Shown here in pieces: positions 14,365-23,162 of a DNA stretch of 23,871 bases (position 1 is its first letter; the number at the start of each line of letters is the position of its first letter). The translations under genes and the position numbers were made by a program. The stretch comes from a virus: positions 1 through 23,871 of the IMG/VR virus record IMGVR_UViG_3300042525_000166; one strand, 5' to 3'. The notes below the pieces were generated by a model that was given only the letters and a program-made list of their open reading frames with translations, was not told where the DNA came from and ran no database searches.

Positions 14365-15669
14365 ATGTCTCTGATCCTTGCTGACCGAGTTCGTGAAACC
14401 ACAATCAGTTCTGGTACAGGAACAGTTTCTCTTTCGTCGGTGTCTGGGTTTCAACGATTCAGTGCCGTTTGTGCAATCAACGATGTTGTGCCGTACTTCA
14501 TTGTTGATGGAACTGCTTGGGAAGCTGGTATTGGTCGGTACACGGCAGCGAACACTCTCACTCGAGAGACTGTGATCAGGTCCTCCAACAGCGACACAAT
14601 CTTGACGTTGTCTGGGAATACAAAGGATGTTGCTCTTGGCATGATCGCAGACATGGCAAAATCTTACTACAGTAAGAACCTGCTTACGAATTCGTCATTC
14701 AAAGTTTGGCAACGGATGGCTTCTACTGGAGCAGCCGCAGTCAGTGATGGAGCGATGCTCGCTGATGGGTGGTTTGGACTTGAAAGTTCTGGAAGTGCTA
14801 TTCTCAAGGCTTCATACTCCGCTGCCAACTCATACATGGAAGTTCAGCAGTCTGTAGCAAGTTCTATTCGTATTGGTGCAGGTCAATGTTTGTGGGCCAG
14901 TGATACTTACAATTTGAGAGGGTCTAAAGTCACCTTGGCGTTTGATGTCGCTGTAAATGTTGCTACTGCTCGTACAATTCGTGCAGCAGTTCTTGAATGG
15001 ACTGGTACAGCAGATTCAGCTACTCGAGACGTTGTCAATGATTGGACAAGTGGCACATTCACCACTGGAAACTTCTTCAAGTCCACAAATTTTGTCCTTG
15101 CTGGAATTGGAAGTGTAACGATCCCATTAGGCTCTGGAGGAGCATTTCACACGGGGTACGTCACTACCAGTGCTATCACTTCGTCAGCTAACAATCTGAT
15201 CATTTTTTTATGGGTACAGGATACGTTTGGAACCCTTGAAGCATTCAGAATCAAAAACCCAACTCTTGTTCGTGGTAGTTTCCCAGGAATGTACACAGAC
15301 CAAGAAGAAGCCTTGGAGAGAGTGTGTTGCCTCAAGCGGTTCTGTAAAACATTTCCAACTGGAACTACTCCTGCAAACAATGCTGGGTTTACTGGATCTC
15401 TTCCAGGACAAACAATTGTTGGTTCGATTGATCCAGAAATCACATGGCGGTTTCCTGTCACAATGGGCAAAGCAACTCCGACCATCACCTTGTACAACCC
15501 TTCTTCTGGAACAACCGGGCAGTGGAGAGGATTGGCAGCTACTCTTGCCAACGCAAGAAGTTACTACACTTCGGAAAACGGAACAGTCATCGACAATACT
15601 GACACTGCCGGAGCTTCAACAGAGACCTGCTTCATTCACGGAACTGCCGAAGCCGAACCTTGTGCCTGA
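14365..15669 (+). CDS. Tail fibre / receptor-binding-type protein
   Basis: This 434-residue protein has three parts. The N-terminal part (1-100, SLILADRVRETTISSGTG then VDGTAWEAGIGRY and TRETVIRSSNS) is the module that many phage fibres use for attachment. A central beta-sandwich (about 106-310) begins NLLTNSSFKVWQRMA and contains DGAMLADGWFGL, of the kind found in carbohydrate-binding domains. The C-terminal domain (about 318-434) contains ERVCCLKRFCKTF, ITWRFPVTM and YNPSSGTTGQWRG and ends HGTAEAEPCA. Five cysteines in the C-terminal part are notable. It starts two bases after the nuclease gene. Its position before the tail-tube genes is unusual. Confidence 0.75.
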   Translation: MSLILADRVRETTISSGTGTVSLSSVSGFQRFSAVCAINDVVPYFIVDGTAWEAGIGRYTAANTLTRETVIRSSNSDTILTLSGNTKDVALGMIADMAKSYYSKNLLTNSSFKVWQRMASTGAAAVSDGAMLADGWFGLESSGSAILKASYSAANSYMEVQQSVASSIRIGAGQCLWASDTYNLRGSKVTLAFDVAVNVATARTIRAAVLEWTGTADSATRDVVNDWTSGTFTTGNFFKSTNFVLAGIGSVTIPLGSGGAFHTGYVTTSAITSSANNLIIFLWVQDTFGTLEAFRIKNPTLVRGSFPGMYTDQEEALERVCCLKRFCKTFPTGTTPANNAGFTGSLPGQTIVGSIDPEITWRFPVTMGKATPTITLYNPSSGTTGQWRGLAATLANARSYYTSENGTVIDNTDTAGASTETCFIHGTAEAEPCA

Positions 15670-15677
15670 TGTGAACT

Positions 15678-17906
15678 ATGTACGGATATGTTGCATACGC
15701 TGAGCTTCCGTACTCCACCATCTGGGTGTTCACTGCTTCGTCGACTCTCAATGTCGGTGCAGCAACGATCGCTTGTAGTGTCCAGCATGTGAGACCGGTG
15801 TACACTGGAAGTTCTGCTGTCACCACCGGAGCAGCAACTCTGTCCGGTTCTGCCCAGCATGTTCGTCCTACGTACACCGGGTCTTCTGCTGTCACAATTG
15901 GAGCAGTCACTCTTGCGAGCAGTGTTCAACATACGACGCCAGTCTACACAGGAACAGCCAACCTTTCTACAGGAGCATTCAGCCTTTCAGGTTCTGTTGC
16001 ACACACAACCCCGGTCTATTCTGGAACAAGTGTGTTGTCCATTGGAGCGGCCACCTTGGCTTCCAGTGCAACTCATGTTCGTCCAGTCTACACTGGTTCC
16101 TCCAGCTTGACTGCTCCGGCCACAACATTGACGGGTTCGTGTACTCACAGCCCTCCCAGCTACACCGGAACCTCGACTCTGGTGGTCGGAGCAGTCACTG
16201 GATCAGGTTCAGCAACTCACACTCGTCCAGTCTACACAGCTTCCAGTTCTGTGTCTATTGGAGCGGTCACCTGTTCTGCTTCGGCAAGCCATACTCGCCC
16301 GACCTACACTGGGTCCAGTTCTGTTCAGACCGGAGTTACTGTCATTTCAGCCTATGCTGAATTTGATGCTCCAGTCTACACAGCTTCTTCTGCTGTGACT
16401 ATGGCTGCGGTGACAGTGGCAGCTTCTGCTTCCCACACCACTCCAGTCTACACAGCATCAGCAGACCTAACTTCACCGAAAGCCACAATTTCAACAACTG
16501 TAGTCCACACGACACCAACATACACAGCTTCTTCATCCGTGACGGTTGGTTCAACTTCTTTGTCTTCAAGTGTGGCTTTCACAGCCCCAATCTACTCTGG
16601 TACGAGTGAATTGGCTGTTGCACCGACAACCTTGACCGGAACTGCTTCTCATGCGGCAGCAGTTTATCTAGCTTCTGCAACATTGTCTGTCCCACAGATC
16701 ACCTATTCAGCATCAGGAACTCATGTTCGTCCAACATACACAGCTTCTTCTGTTCTACTAAGTGGGTCTGTGATTCTGTCTGGCAATGCTTCACACACTG
16801 GACCGATCTACACAGGAACGGGAGTGCTTACGGCCGGGGTAACTGCGCTGACTGGCTCTTGTTCGTTTGTACGACCAGTCTATACAGCGACCGGAACACT
16901 CCAATGCGAAGCAGTAACTCTTCAAGCCTCAGCCACGTTCACCAGTCCTATCTACTCTGCGACCGGATCACTGTCAACTGGAGTAATCACTGTTCAAGGA
17001 ACAGCAGTATTCACGAAGCCTGTTTATCTGGCTTCTAGTTCCTTAACGGTCGGGGGAACAGGTATTTCTGGTAATGCCACTTTCTCTTCAGGGAGCTTTA
17101 CAGCGGAAAGCAGTTTGACAGTTCCAGAAGCGGTACTTTCAGCCATCGGTTCCCATGCTGTTCCGGTGTACACTGCCGAGGCGTTTATTGTTGCCCCAAA
17201 AACGACACTACAAGGGGCAACAAATAGCACCCCGCCAGTTTATACGGGTTTGGCGGTTCTGATTGCGCCTAGGGCCACCGGCAGCGTCTCAGCTACTTTC
17301 CAGCCACCGGTGCAAACTGCAAGCGGTAACCTGTCGGCTCCGGCTACGAGTTTGGTGGCCTATGCTCTTCAGACTTCCGATGCCACTTACCTAGCGTCTT
17401 GTCATCTGACCGTTGGTTCTGCACACCTTTCGGGGTATGCTGCTCGAGTAGAAGTAATTTATCGGCTGGATCATTCCCCAGCAGATATCATTCGTCACTG
17501 GATCGTTTCTTCGGTGTACGGGACTTTGCCTAGCGATTCTTCTGCTTCTCCGGTTTCTGTGAACTACATGCCGGACGAGCCTGACAATTGTTCTTGTACC
17601 TTTGACACCAAGGGATTCCCAGAAGGTCGTGAGTCTGTTGAAGGAGGTGTACAACAACATTACGGAGTTCAAGTCCAAGTACGATCTGATGACTATCCAG
17701 ACGGGTGGACAAGAATTCAGCAGTTCAAGACCAAGTTGACAGAAGAAGTCAATAGGTCTAGAGTGTCAATTGGATCCAGTTTGTATGAAATTCAGGCAGT
17801 AAGTTCTCTTGGATCTCCACGGTTTTCTGGTAAGGAAGCTGGTACAAAGAGATTCAGGTTTGCAGCAGATTTCAAAACTGCGTTGATCCAGCTAATCCAA
17901 ACATAA
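15678..17906 (+). CDS. 24-residue-repeat fibre fused to a tail-terminator-like domain
   Basis: This 742-residue protein has a short N-terminus (1-18), then 24 tandem units averaging 24 residues (about 19-595; only one unit is 25 long), and a C-terminal domain of about 147 residues. Typical units are TGSSAVTTGAATLSGSAQHV followed by RPTY, then TGSSAVTIGAVTLASSVQHT followed by TPVY. The regular Tyr-ended, Ser/Thr/Val-rich period suggests a beta-solenoid or beta-triple fibre. The C-terminal domain starts HSPADIIRHW and contains GVQVQVRSD and SLYEIQAVSS. It is a paralogue of the next gene product, matching at HSPADI, SVxY, GIQLRVRA and RDRFVANF. The stand-alone family looks like tail-terminator/minor-capsid proteins, so the fusion probably anchors a fibre to the tail neck. 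Confidence 0.75.
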   Translation: MYGYVAYAELPYSTIWVFTASSTLNVGAATIACSVQHVRPVYTGSSAVTTGAATLSGSAQHVRPTYTGSSAVTIGAVTLASSVQHTTPVYTGTANLSTGAFSLSGSVAHTTPVYSGTSVLSIGAATLASSATHVRPVYTGSSSLTAPATTLTGSCTHSPPSYTGTSTLVVGAVTGSGSATHTRPVYTASSSVSIGAVTCSASASHTRPTYTGSSSVQTGVTVISAYAEFDAPVYTASSAVTMAAVTVAASASHTTPVYTASADLTSPKATISTTVVHTTPTYTASSSVTVGSTSLSSSVAFTAPIYSGTSELAVAPTTLTGTASHAAAVYLASATLSVPQITYSASGTHVRPTYTASSVLLSGSVILSGNASHTGPIYTGTGVLTAGVTALTGSCSFVRPVYTATGTLQCEAVTLQASATFTSPIYSATGSLSTGVITVQGTAVFTKPVYLASSSLTVGGTGISGNATFSSGSFTAESSLTVPEAVLSAIGSHAVPVYTAEAFIVAPKTTLQGATNSTPPVYTGLAVLIAPRATGSVSATFQPPVQTASGNLSAPATSLVAYALQTSDATYLASCHLTVGSAHLSGYAARVEVIYRLDHSPADIIRHWIVSSVYGTLPSDSSASPVSVNYMPDEPDNCSCTFDTKGFPEGRESVEGGVQQHYGVQVQVRSDDYPDGWTRIQQFKTKLTEEVNRSRVSIGSSLYEIQAVSSLGSPRFSGKEAGTKRFRFAADFKTALIQLIQT
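15732..17462 (+). repeat. Tandem array of about 24 units of 72 bp (24 codons)
   Basis: The array fills three quarters of the fusion gene. Unit borders are marked by the codons for PVY, PTY or PIY followed by TGSS, TASS or TGTS. Unit 23 has one extra codon. Similarity between units is clear in protein but patchy in DNA, so the array is old or under drift rather than freshly expanded; stretches such as CCAGTCTACACAGC recur in neighbouring units. The units are not CRISPR-like, since they are translated and lack spacers. Confidence 0.9.
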
Positions 17907-17915
17907 AGAACAATC

Positions 17916-18359
17916 ATGGCTGAACTGACACACTCTCCAGCAGACATCGTAAGACATGCTCTGATTGCTCTTGGACAAGGCAGTCTTCCGCGGAATTACG
18001 TAGATTGGCCGATCTCGGTAGGATACGAGTTGGACTCTCCTGATTCTTGTGTTACGTTGTTTGATACAACTGGAACTCCAGATGGGAGGTCACAGATCGA
18101 TGGAGAAGTTCTACAGCATCCTGGAATCCAGTTGAGGGTGCGAGCTTCTGGTCATCAGACTGGTTGGAGCAAAATCAACTCCCTGACTGTGGCCTTGGAC
18201 GCAATCAACAACTATCGAGTAACGATTGACTCGTCAACATACACCATCCAAGTTATCTCAAGGAGAAGCACGGTTGAGTCCATCGGGAAAGAAGATTCGG
18301 TAACTAAGCGTGACCGATTCGTTGCAAATTTCACAGTCTCAATAGATCAGGAAGGATAG
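17916..18359 (+). CDS. Tail terminator / minor tail protein
   Basis: This 147-residue protein lies directly upstream of the tail-tube gene, as tail terminators often do. It contains HSPADIVRHALIALGQG, DSPDSCVTLFDTTGTPDG, then GIQLRVRASGHQTGW (the typical 'GVQVRVR' segment of this family) and YTIQVISRRS. Terminators cap the finished tube at the end that joins the head. It is a clear paralogue of the C-terminal 147 residues of the preceding fusion protein and has almost the same length, indicating duplication followed by fusion in one copy. It begins nine bases after that gene and ends one base before the tail-tube start. Its Shine-Dalgarno is weak (AAAGAAC), suggesting reinitiation from upstream. 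Confidence 0.7.
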   Translation: MAELTHSPADIVRHALIALGQGSLPRNYVDWPISVGYELDSPDSCVTLFDTTGTPDGRSQIDGEVLQHPGIQLRVRASGHQTGWSKINSLTVALDAINNYRVTIDSSTYTIQVISRRSTVESIGKEDSVTKRDRFVANFTVSIDQEG

Positions 18360-18360
18360 T

Positions 18361-18840
18361 ATGGCCGCCCCTACACACACAGCACGGTCCACTCCCGGTG
18401 GAAAGATGTTGAAGGATGGGTACAGCACAAAGATTGCCTTTGCTGCTGACCCGGATGTCTCGTTGTGGGAAAAGACCGTTCAACCTCCAGGTTTGGACGG
18501 GGGTGATGCAATTGACATCACCACGATGCACAACACGACTTTGAGGACGTTTGCTCCTCGGTCGTTGCAGACCATGACAGAGATGCAATTGACCTGTGCG
18601 TATGACCCTCGTGTCATGCCTCAATTGCTGGCTCTGATCAATGTTGAAACGACAGTCACGGTTCACTACCCCAACGGTGACCGGCTCAGCTTCTTTGGGT
18701 TCCTCAAGAATGTGGACCCTTCGGAAAACACCGAAGGTGAACAACCCGAAATGACTGCTACCATTGTTCCGACCAATACGGATCCGAGCACTGGTGCAGA
18801 AGAAGACTTCGCCTACGACGAGCTTCACACCGGAACGTGA
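18361..18840 (+). CDS. Major tail tube protein
   Basis: This 159-residue protein should build the tail tube in stacked hexamers. The sequence matches the common siphovirus tail-tube pattern: GYSTKIAFAADPDVSLWEK (20-38), PGLDGGDAIDITTMHNTTLR (43-62), FAPRSLQTMTEMQLTCAYDP, LINVETTVTVHYPNGDRLSF and GEQPEMTATIVPTNTDPSTG near the end. It follows the terminator by one base and precedes the chaperone genes, the standard order. The DPS/TG ending is typical of the family. ATG 18361 overlaps nothing but is close enough to the upstream stop for coupling. Confidence 0.85.
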   Translation: MAAPTHTARSTPGGKMLKDGYSTKIAFAADPDVSLWEKTVQPPGLDGGDAIDITTMHNTTLRTFAPRSLQTMTEMQLTCAYDPRVMPQLLALINVETTVTVHYPNGDRLSFFGFLKNVDPSENTEGEQPEMTATIVPTNTDPSTGAEEDFAYDELHTGT

Positions 18841-18880
18841 TCTGGTGTGGTTCCATAATTCCTCCTGAAAGGAAAGTAAC

Positions 18881-19309
18881 GTGTCGCAGACGTCAGCAGT
18901 TGAAGTGATGGACTTTTCCGAGGACCGCAAGACAGTTCAGGTCAAGTTGCCATCTGGTGACTATGTGCTGAAAGAAGCTCTGTCTTCTGATGTGTACTCG
19001 TGGAAGAACTTCATCGCTTCCCAAATGAAGATGGAAGGGACCAGCGTAGTTTCTCTTGGACGTACCGCAGAAGCCGAAGCGGTACTGCTGGGTCGATGCT
19101 TGTTTCCAGTCGGCAAAGAACAGCCGTGTGGGGATGCCTTTGTCAAGCTGTTGTCTTCCAAGACAACGGAGGCTCTGATCAAGAAGCTGAAAGAGATCAG
19201 TCACATCACCGAAGATGAGAGTGTTGAAGCCATTGACAAGCGCATCGAAGAGTTGACCGAAAAGAAGGCTAAGTTGGCTGGAGCAAAGGAAGAACGAAAA
19301 AACGAGTAA
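18881..19309 (+). CDS. Tail assembly chaperone, gpG-like (zero frame)
   Basis: This 142-residue protein is the short form of the tail chaperone that keeps the tape measure soluble while the tube forms around it. The body is a beta-then-helix domain (KTVQVKLPSGDYVLKEAL, later EAEAVLLGRCLF and AFVKLLSSKTTEALIKKLK). The end is a charged helix (IDKRIEELTEKKAKLAG onwards). The start is GTG 18881, preceded by AAAGGAAA; a weak TTCC/GGAA hairpin covers that site and might tune its use. Just before the stop is A AAA AAC, in the correct phase for a -1 shift into the following open frame. Confidence 0.8.
   Translation: MSQTSAVEVMDFSEDRKTVQVKLPSGDYVLKEALSSDVYSWKNFIASQMKMEGTSVVSLGRTAEAEAVLLGRCLFPVGKEQPCGDAFVKLLSSKTTEALIKKLKEISHITEDESVEAIDKRIEELTEKKAKLAGAKEERKNE
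19297..19303 (+). other. -1 ribosomal frameshift site (A AAA AAC)
   Basis: The codons CGA AAA AAC GAG TAA near the end of the chaperone gene give the ideal X XXY YYZ heptamer A AAA AAC in zero-frame phase. After the slip, reading resumes at 19303 in the frame of the downstream open reading frame, with no stop before 19645. Tailed phages use this device to produce a fixed ratio of G and GT proteins. I see no convincing stem-loop or pseudoknot just downstream, so the zero-frame stop four bases after the heptamer may be the helper. Confidence 0.85.
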
Positions 19310-19647
19310 AGCGGGACTGGACACTGTTTCAACTCTCATTGAGATGGGGTATCCTCGTAGGAGATCTTCGCAAGAGGCTCACCTACGGGGATTATCTCGA
19401 TTATAAGCTGGCTCTAGAGTTGGAACTAAACCAGCCTTCCCGCGCAGACCTGTACGCTGCTCAGATTGCCACAGAAGTCAGAAGAAGTGTGGCTAAGACT
19501 CCATCTAGGATTAAGATCAAAGACATGATTCTTAAGATGGATCTTCCAGCAGAGAAGAAACACGAAACTGTTGAAGAGTACAGTCAGAGAGCCAAGGCAA
19601 TTTGGAAGTCTAGACTGGTTGGACTCAAGCCGAGGAAGCAGCAATGA
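19303..19647 (+). CDS. gpT-like extension of the tail chaperone (made by -1 frameshift)
   Basis: The downstream frame encodes the T-domain of the GT chaperone. From the slip point it reads VKRDWTLFQLSLRWGI, GDLRKRLTYGDYLDYKLALE, SRADLYAAQIATEV, then IKIKDMILKMD. The pattern RLTYGDYLDYKL...RADL.AAQIA is typical of this domain. The predicted GT fusion (18881-19303 joined to 19303-19647) is about 255 residues. The ATG at 19339 has no convincing ribosome-binding site and would omit the first helix, so independent translation is unlikely. The stop overlaps the tape-measure start (ATGA). Confidence 0.85.
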   Translation, partial: RVKRDWTLFQLSLRWGILVGDLRKRLTYGDYLDYKLALELELNQPSRADLYAAQIATEVRRSVAKTPSRIKIKDMILKMDLPAEKKHETVEEYSQRAKAIWKSRLVGLKPRKQQ

Positions 19648-22600
19648 ATCTTAGCCCCATCATCATCCAGATCAAGGCCGAAGCCGAACAGTATTTTGCG
19701 ACTGTTCAAAAGATCGGTGATGAGGTCAAGAAACAAGTTGCACAGACAAGTTCGTACATGAACAGTCTGTCTTCCAACGTCAAGAAGGCTTATACAGAGA
19801 CTTTCCAACTGCTTTCTAAGGGTGCGGCATACGCTACGGCGGAGTTTAGAAAGAACATTTCTTACACGAAGCAAGCGTATGCTGACCTCTGGGCCACGAT
19901 GAAGACTGGAAGTGCTTATGCGTTCCAGCAATTTTCTAAGGACCTTCAGTTGTTTAGGATCAGTGCGTCTGTTGCTGGAAGAATCTTCCGCCAGAGCATT
20001 GTTTCTAGTGGACTGTCCTCTCTAAAGATGCTTGGGACAGCATTGGCTAAGACAGGAGTTCACTACACTGCCATCATGCAGATCCTTAGGTCTCTGGCTA
20101 CAAATCTGCGGAGTCAAAGAACTCTGTTTGGAGCGATGGGATCAGTAGCTAGAATCAACTTAGCTTTGATCAAAGTCAGCTTGACACCAGTCATCACGGC
20201 TCTGTCAACAATGGGGTCTGTGATCAGAACAAGCGTCATTTCGGCATGGAATATGCTGAAACAGGCTGTGGCAGCGACTGCTCATCAAGTTTCTCAGTTT
20301 GTGCGTTCCACAGTTATTGGAATGCAAACTGCGATTGCCAGCGTACGGACATTCGGTAATCACTGGATTCTTGCCGGTAAGAATATCCGTTCTGCTGGTA
20401 AGATGATGTCGGTATACATCAGCACTCCACTGGCTCTGTTGGGGGCGGCATCTGTCAAAGCCTTTGCTCAGTTTGACGAATCTCTCACCAAGACCAAAGC
20501 ATTCTTGGGACCGAAAGAGGGTACACAGAAGAACATGGCTGTTCTTGAAAATGCAGCTATGGCGAATGCCACCAGCGGAGAAAGTCCGTTCGGTGCTACC
20601 GAAACAATGGATGCTTTCAAGCTGATGTCCCAAAGCGGTATGGGGGTTGCTCAGTCACTTGAGACCGTTGGGATCATGAGCCAGTTTGCTACTGCCGCAG
20701 AAATGAATATGGAAGATGCGACACAAGCGTTGTTGACATCACTATATTCGTTTAAGGCTGCATCTGATGATCCGTTAATCATGGCGAACAACTTGGTTCG
20801 GATGTCGGATGTGGTTGTTGCTGCTGCTTCTAGTTCTACCGCTAGTGTGGGTGAAATTGCCCGGTCTATGGCGTCCGACTCTGCTGCTGCCGCGCATCAG
20901 TACGGCATGAGTATTGAGGGCCTCGGTGCAGCTTTGGCTACGTTTGCTGATGCTGGCAAGAAGGCAGAAAACGCCGGGCACACTGTCGGCCGAGCGTTGC
21001 GGTTGATGACCGGCACGTTCATGAAAAACAAGGCTGTCTGGCAGAAGTATGGAATTGACCTGATCGATAAATCCACTGGTCAGTTCGTTGACTTCGGCCA
21101 AGCGATAGGAATGATTGAAGACAAGCTGGGGAGTCTTACTGGCCCTGGAGGTGTTGCACTTCTTGAGGCTTTGGGAATTGAACAACTGTCGCAGAAATCC
21201 ATCACTCCCCTACTCGGTCTTTCCAAGAAAATGCGGGAATTGGAAGAGCAGTTCAAGAAGGCTGGAACTACGGCTGAAATGGCTAAGACCATGATGGGGT
21301 CTTTTTCCAACCAGCTTCGTATGTTCAAGAACGCTGTGGAAGTTGCTGCAATCTCTGTCGGCAGAATGTTGGCTCCGTACGTAATCTTTGCTATGGCAAA
21401 GATCCGAGAAGGGATGGCGTGGGTTGCTTCTTGGAGTGATCAAAACAAGAAACTTGCGATGAACATCGCATTGGTGGTGGCTGCCCTTGGTCCGATTCTT
21501 GTTGGGATCTCTGTGTTTGTGTCCTTGGTTGGATATCTGATCACAGGTATTGCAACTTTCATGGGATTCATTGGATCTATCTTGACAGCGATGGCATCCC
21601 TTGGTGGAGTCGTTGTTTGGGTCACTGCGACCTTCCTGCTGATTATTCCATTGATCACATTCTTTGGAATGATCATCAAGAGGTCTATTGATTGGATGGG
21701 AGGAATTGAACAAGCCGCCATGACAATCTGGGGAACACTACTCGCCTTCTGGGCATGGGTTTCACCGATGTGGAATTCTTTCATGAGCCTTGTGATGGTT
21801 GTTGCCAGTGATCTGGCAGACACCTTCATCTGGGCAGTCACTCGTATAGTCAACTGGGTCTCGTGGGCGACTACGTCAATCCTTAACTACTTTGGAATGA
21901 CGTGGAATGATGTGAGTGAACTGACCGCTGAACTGTTTAAGATGATGGAGTTCACTTGGCTCAACATGGAGTTGGTGTGGCAGCTTGCCATGCTGAACAT
22001 GAGGCTCTACGCTACGCAGTTTGTTGATCAAGTTATCTTCATGTTTTACGGCCAAATGGCAGGAGCAGTCAGCAACGCATTTGAAGAGATGGAAACTGGG
22101 ATGTTGAACTTTGGAGACATGTCTTGGACAGTCTTCAACAACTTGATCAAGAACATCATCTCTATGATGAAGAGTCTTCCAGGATTGATTGCTGGAACTA
22201 CGAATCTTGCGGACATCTGGACCCCACTAACAGAAGGATTTGTTGCAAGAGTTCCAGAACTGAAAGACATCAGCAAGCGTCAGATTTCTGACACTGAAAA
22301 GGCTTTGACAGCAGAAGTTGCTGCTCAACAAGAAAAGGTTGCTGGAGCTTACAACAAGTTCAAAAACAAGGCCGCAGAAAACGCTGTTCCCGAAGCCAAG
22401 AAACTTGTAGATGCTGCTAAGCCCGTCTGGGGAGAAATGAAAAAGGATGCGGCACATGGCAGCGAAGAGTTTGTGGAAGAACTTGAAGACAAGAAGAAGA
22501 AAGTAGAAAAAGCGTTTGATCTTGGAGATTCTGCGCTGAAAGGAAGCAGTGAGGCCGCTAAGAGAATTGCAGAGTTCATGGATGGAATTCCAGACATCAA

Positions 22601-23162
22601 AGACGCTGAAAGGAAAGCTGAAGAAGCTACGTCTGGGATGGCTGGTGATGCGATTTCTGCCTACTCCGGGCTGGCAGCAAGTGGTGTCGCTGACATGTTC
22701 GATGCAGCCAGTTCTGTGACAGGAACAGGGAAAAAATCAGCAGGGTTCTTCAGTGTTCCAGACGATGTGATGGATGTCATGGAACCTGGAGTTAAGGCAG
22801 CTTCTACTGCTGCGGACATGGCAGAGCTCTTTTCTCCTCAAGAGCTCTTCAATATGGACATGATGGCTCCGGTTGAGAGCATGCCTACTGAAGTTCCAGA
22901 CCTCATGGATATGCTGGAATTTCACCCAGAGTTTCTAGATTCAATCATACCTAAGGAGCAGTCCCTAGAAGATGCTGAAATGGAATTTTGGAAAGGTGGA
23001 ATGCTCCCACCACTGGACGAGAGCTCTACTTCAACCACTGATCCCAAGCAATCTCAATTCCAAGAAATGGTTGTCCTGTTGAGGGGCATTCTTGAAAACA
23101 CGTCGGCCACTGCAAACGAAGACCCGATTACTTCTGTCCTCCAGCCCGCCGGAATCGCATAA
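19644..23162 (+). CDS. Tail tape measure protein
   Basis: The 1172-residue product sets tail length and travels into the host envelope during DNA injection. It starts with a helical stretch (about 1-240). A TP901/PhageMin_Tail-type core (about 265-580) follows, with KAFAQFDESLTKTKAFLG, MSQSGMGVAQSLETVGIM, GEIARSMASDSAAAAHQYGM and GTTAEMAKTMMGS. Several hydrophobic spans lie at about 605-685 (IALVVAALGPILVGISVFVS and VVWVTATFLLIIPLITFFG), as in proteins that form a membrane channel. The C-terminal third is charged and helical (EAKKLVDAAKP, then EELEDKKKKVEKAFD) and ends PASA-free, in LQPAGIA. By the usual rule of about 0.15 nm per residue the tail would be near 175 nm. Confidence 0.92.
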   Translation: MNLSPIIIQIKAEAEQYFATVQKIGDEVKKQVAQTSSYMNSLSSNVKKAYTETFQLLSKGAAYATAEFRKNISYTKQAYADLWATMKTGSAYAFQQFSKDLQLFRISASVAGRIFRQSIVSSGLSSLKMLGTALAKTGVHYTAIMQILRSLATNLRSQRTLFGAMGSVARINLALIKVSLTPVITALSTMGSVIRTSVISAWNMLKQAVAATAHQVSQFVRSTVIGMQTAIASVRTFGNHWILAGKNIRSAGKMMSVYISTPLALLGAASVKAFAQFDESLTKTKAFLGPKEGTQKNMAVLENAAMANATSGESPFGATETMDAFKLMSQSGMGVAQSLETVGIMSQFATAAEMNMEDATQALLTSLYSFKAASDDPLIMANNLVRMSDVVVAAASSSTASVGEIARSMASDSAAAAHQYGMSIEGLGAALATFADAGKKAENAGHTVGRALRLMTGTFMKNKAVWQKYGIDLIDKSTGQFVDFGQAIGMIEDKLGSLTGPGGVALLEALGIEQLSQKSITPLLGLSKKMRELEEQFKKAGTTAEMAKTMMGSFSNQLRMFKNAVEVAAISVGRMLAPYVIFAMAKIREGMAWVASWSDQNKKLAMNIALVVAALGPILVGISVFVSLVGYLITGIATFMGFIGSILTAMASLGGVVVWVTATFLLIIPLITFFGMIIKRSIDWMGGIEQAAMTIWGTLLAFWAWVSPMWNSFMSLVMVVASDLADTFIWAVTRIVNWVSWATTSILNYFGMTWNDVSELTAELFKMMEFTWLNMELVWQLAMLNMRLYATQFVDQVIFMFYGQMAGAVSNAFEEMETGMLNFGDMSWTVFNNLIKNIISMMKSLPGLIAGTTNLADIWTPLTEGFVARVPELKDISKRQISDTEKALTAEVAAQQEKVAGAYNKFKNKAAENAVPEAKKLVDAAKPVWGEMKKDAAHGSEEFVEELEDKKKKVEKAFDLGDSALKGSSEAAKRIAEFMDGIPDIKDAERKAEEATSGMAGDAISAYSGLAASGVADMFDAASSVTGTGKKSAGFFSVPDDVMDVMEPGVKAASTAADMAELFSPQELFNMDMMAPVESMPTEVPDLMDMLEFHPEFLDSIIPKEQSLEDAEMEFWKGGMLPPLDESSTSTTDPKQSQFQEMVVLLRGILENTSATANEDPITSVLQPAGIA

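Noticed and set aside
15732-17462. CRISPR-like or satellite repeat array
   Set aside because: The 72-bp units are in-frame codons of one protein, diverged in DNA, with no spacers or palindromic repeat.
14365-17906. Diversity-generating retroelement target in the fibre genes
   Set aside because: No reverse transcriptase, template repeat or adenine-biased variable region visible in the window.
19339-19647. Independent second chaperone gene starting at ATG 19339
   Set aside because: No ribosome-binding site and it would lose the first part of the T domain; the A AAA AAC slip joins the frames exactly.
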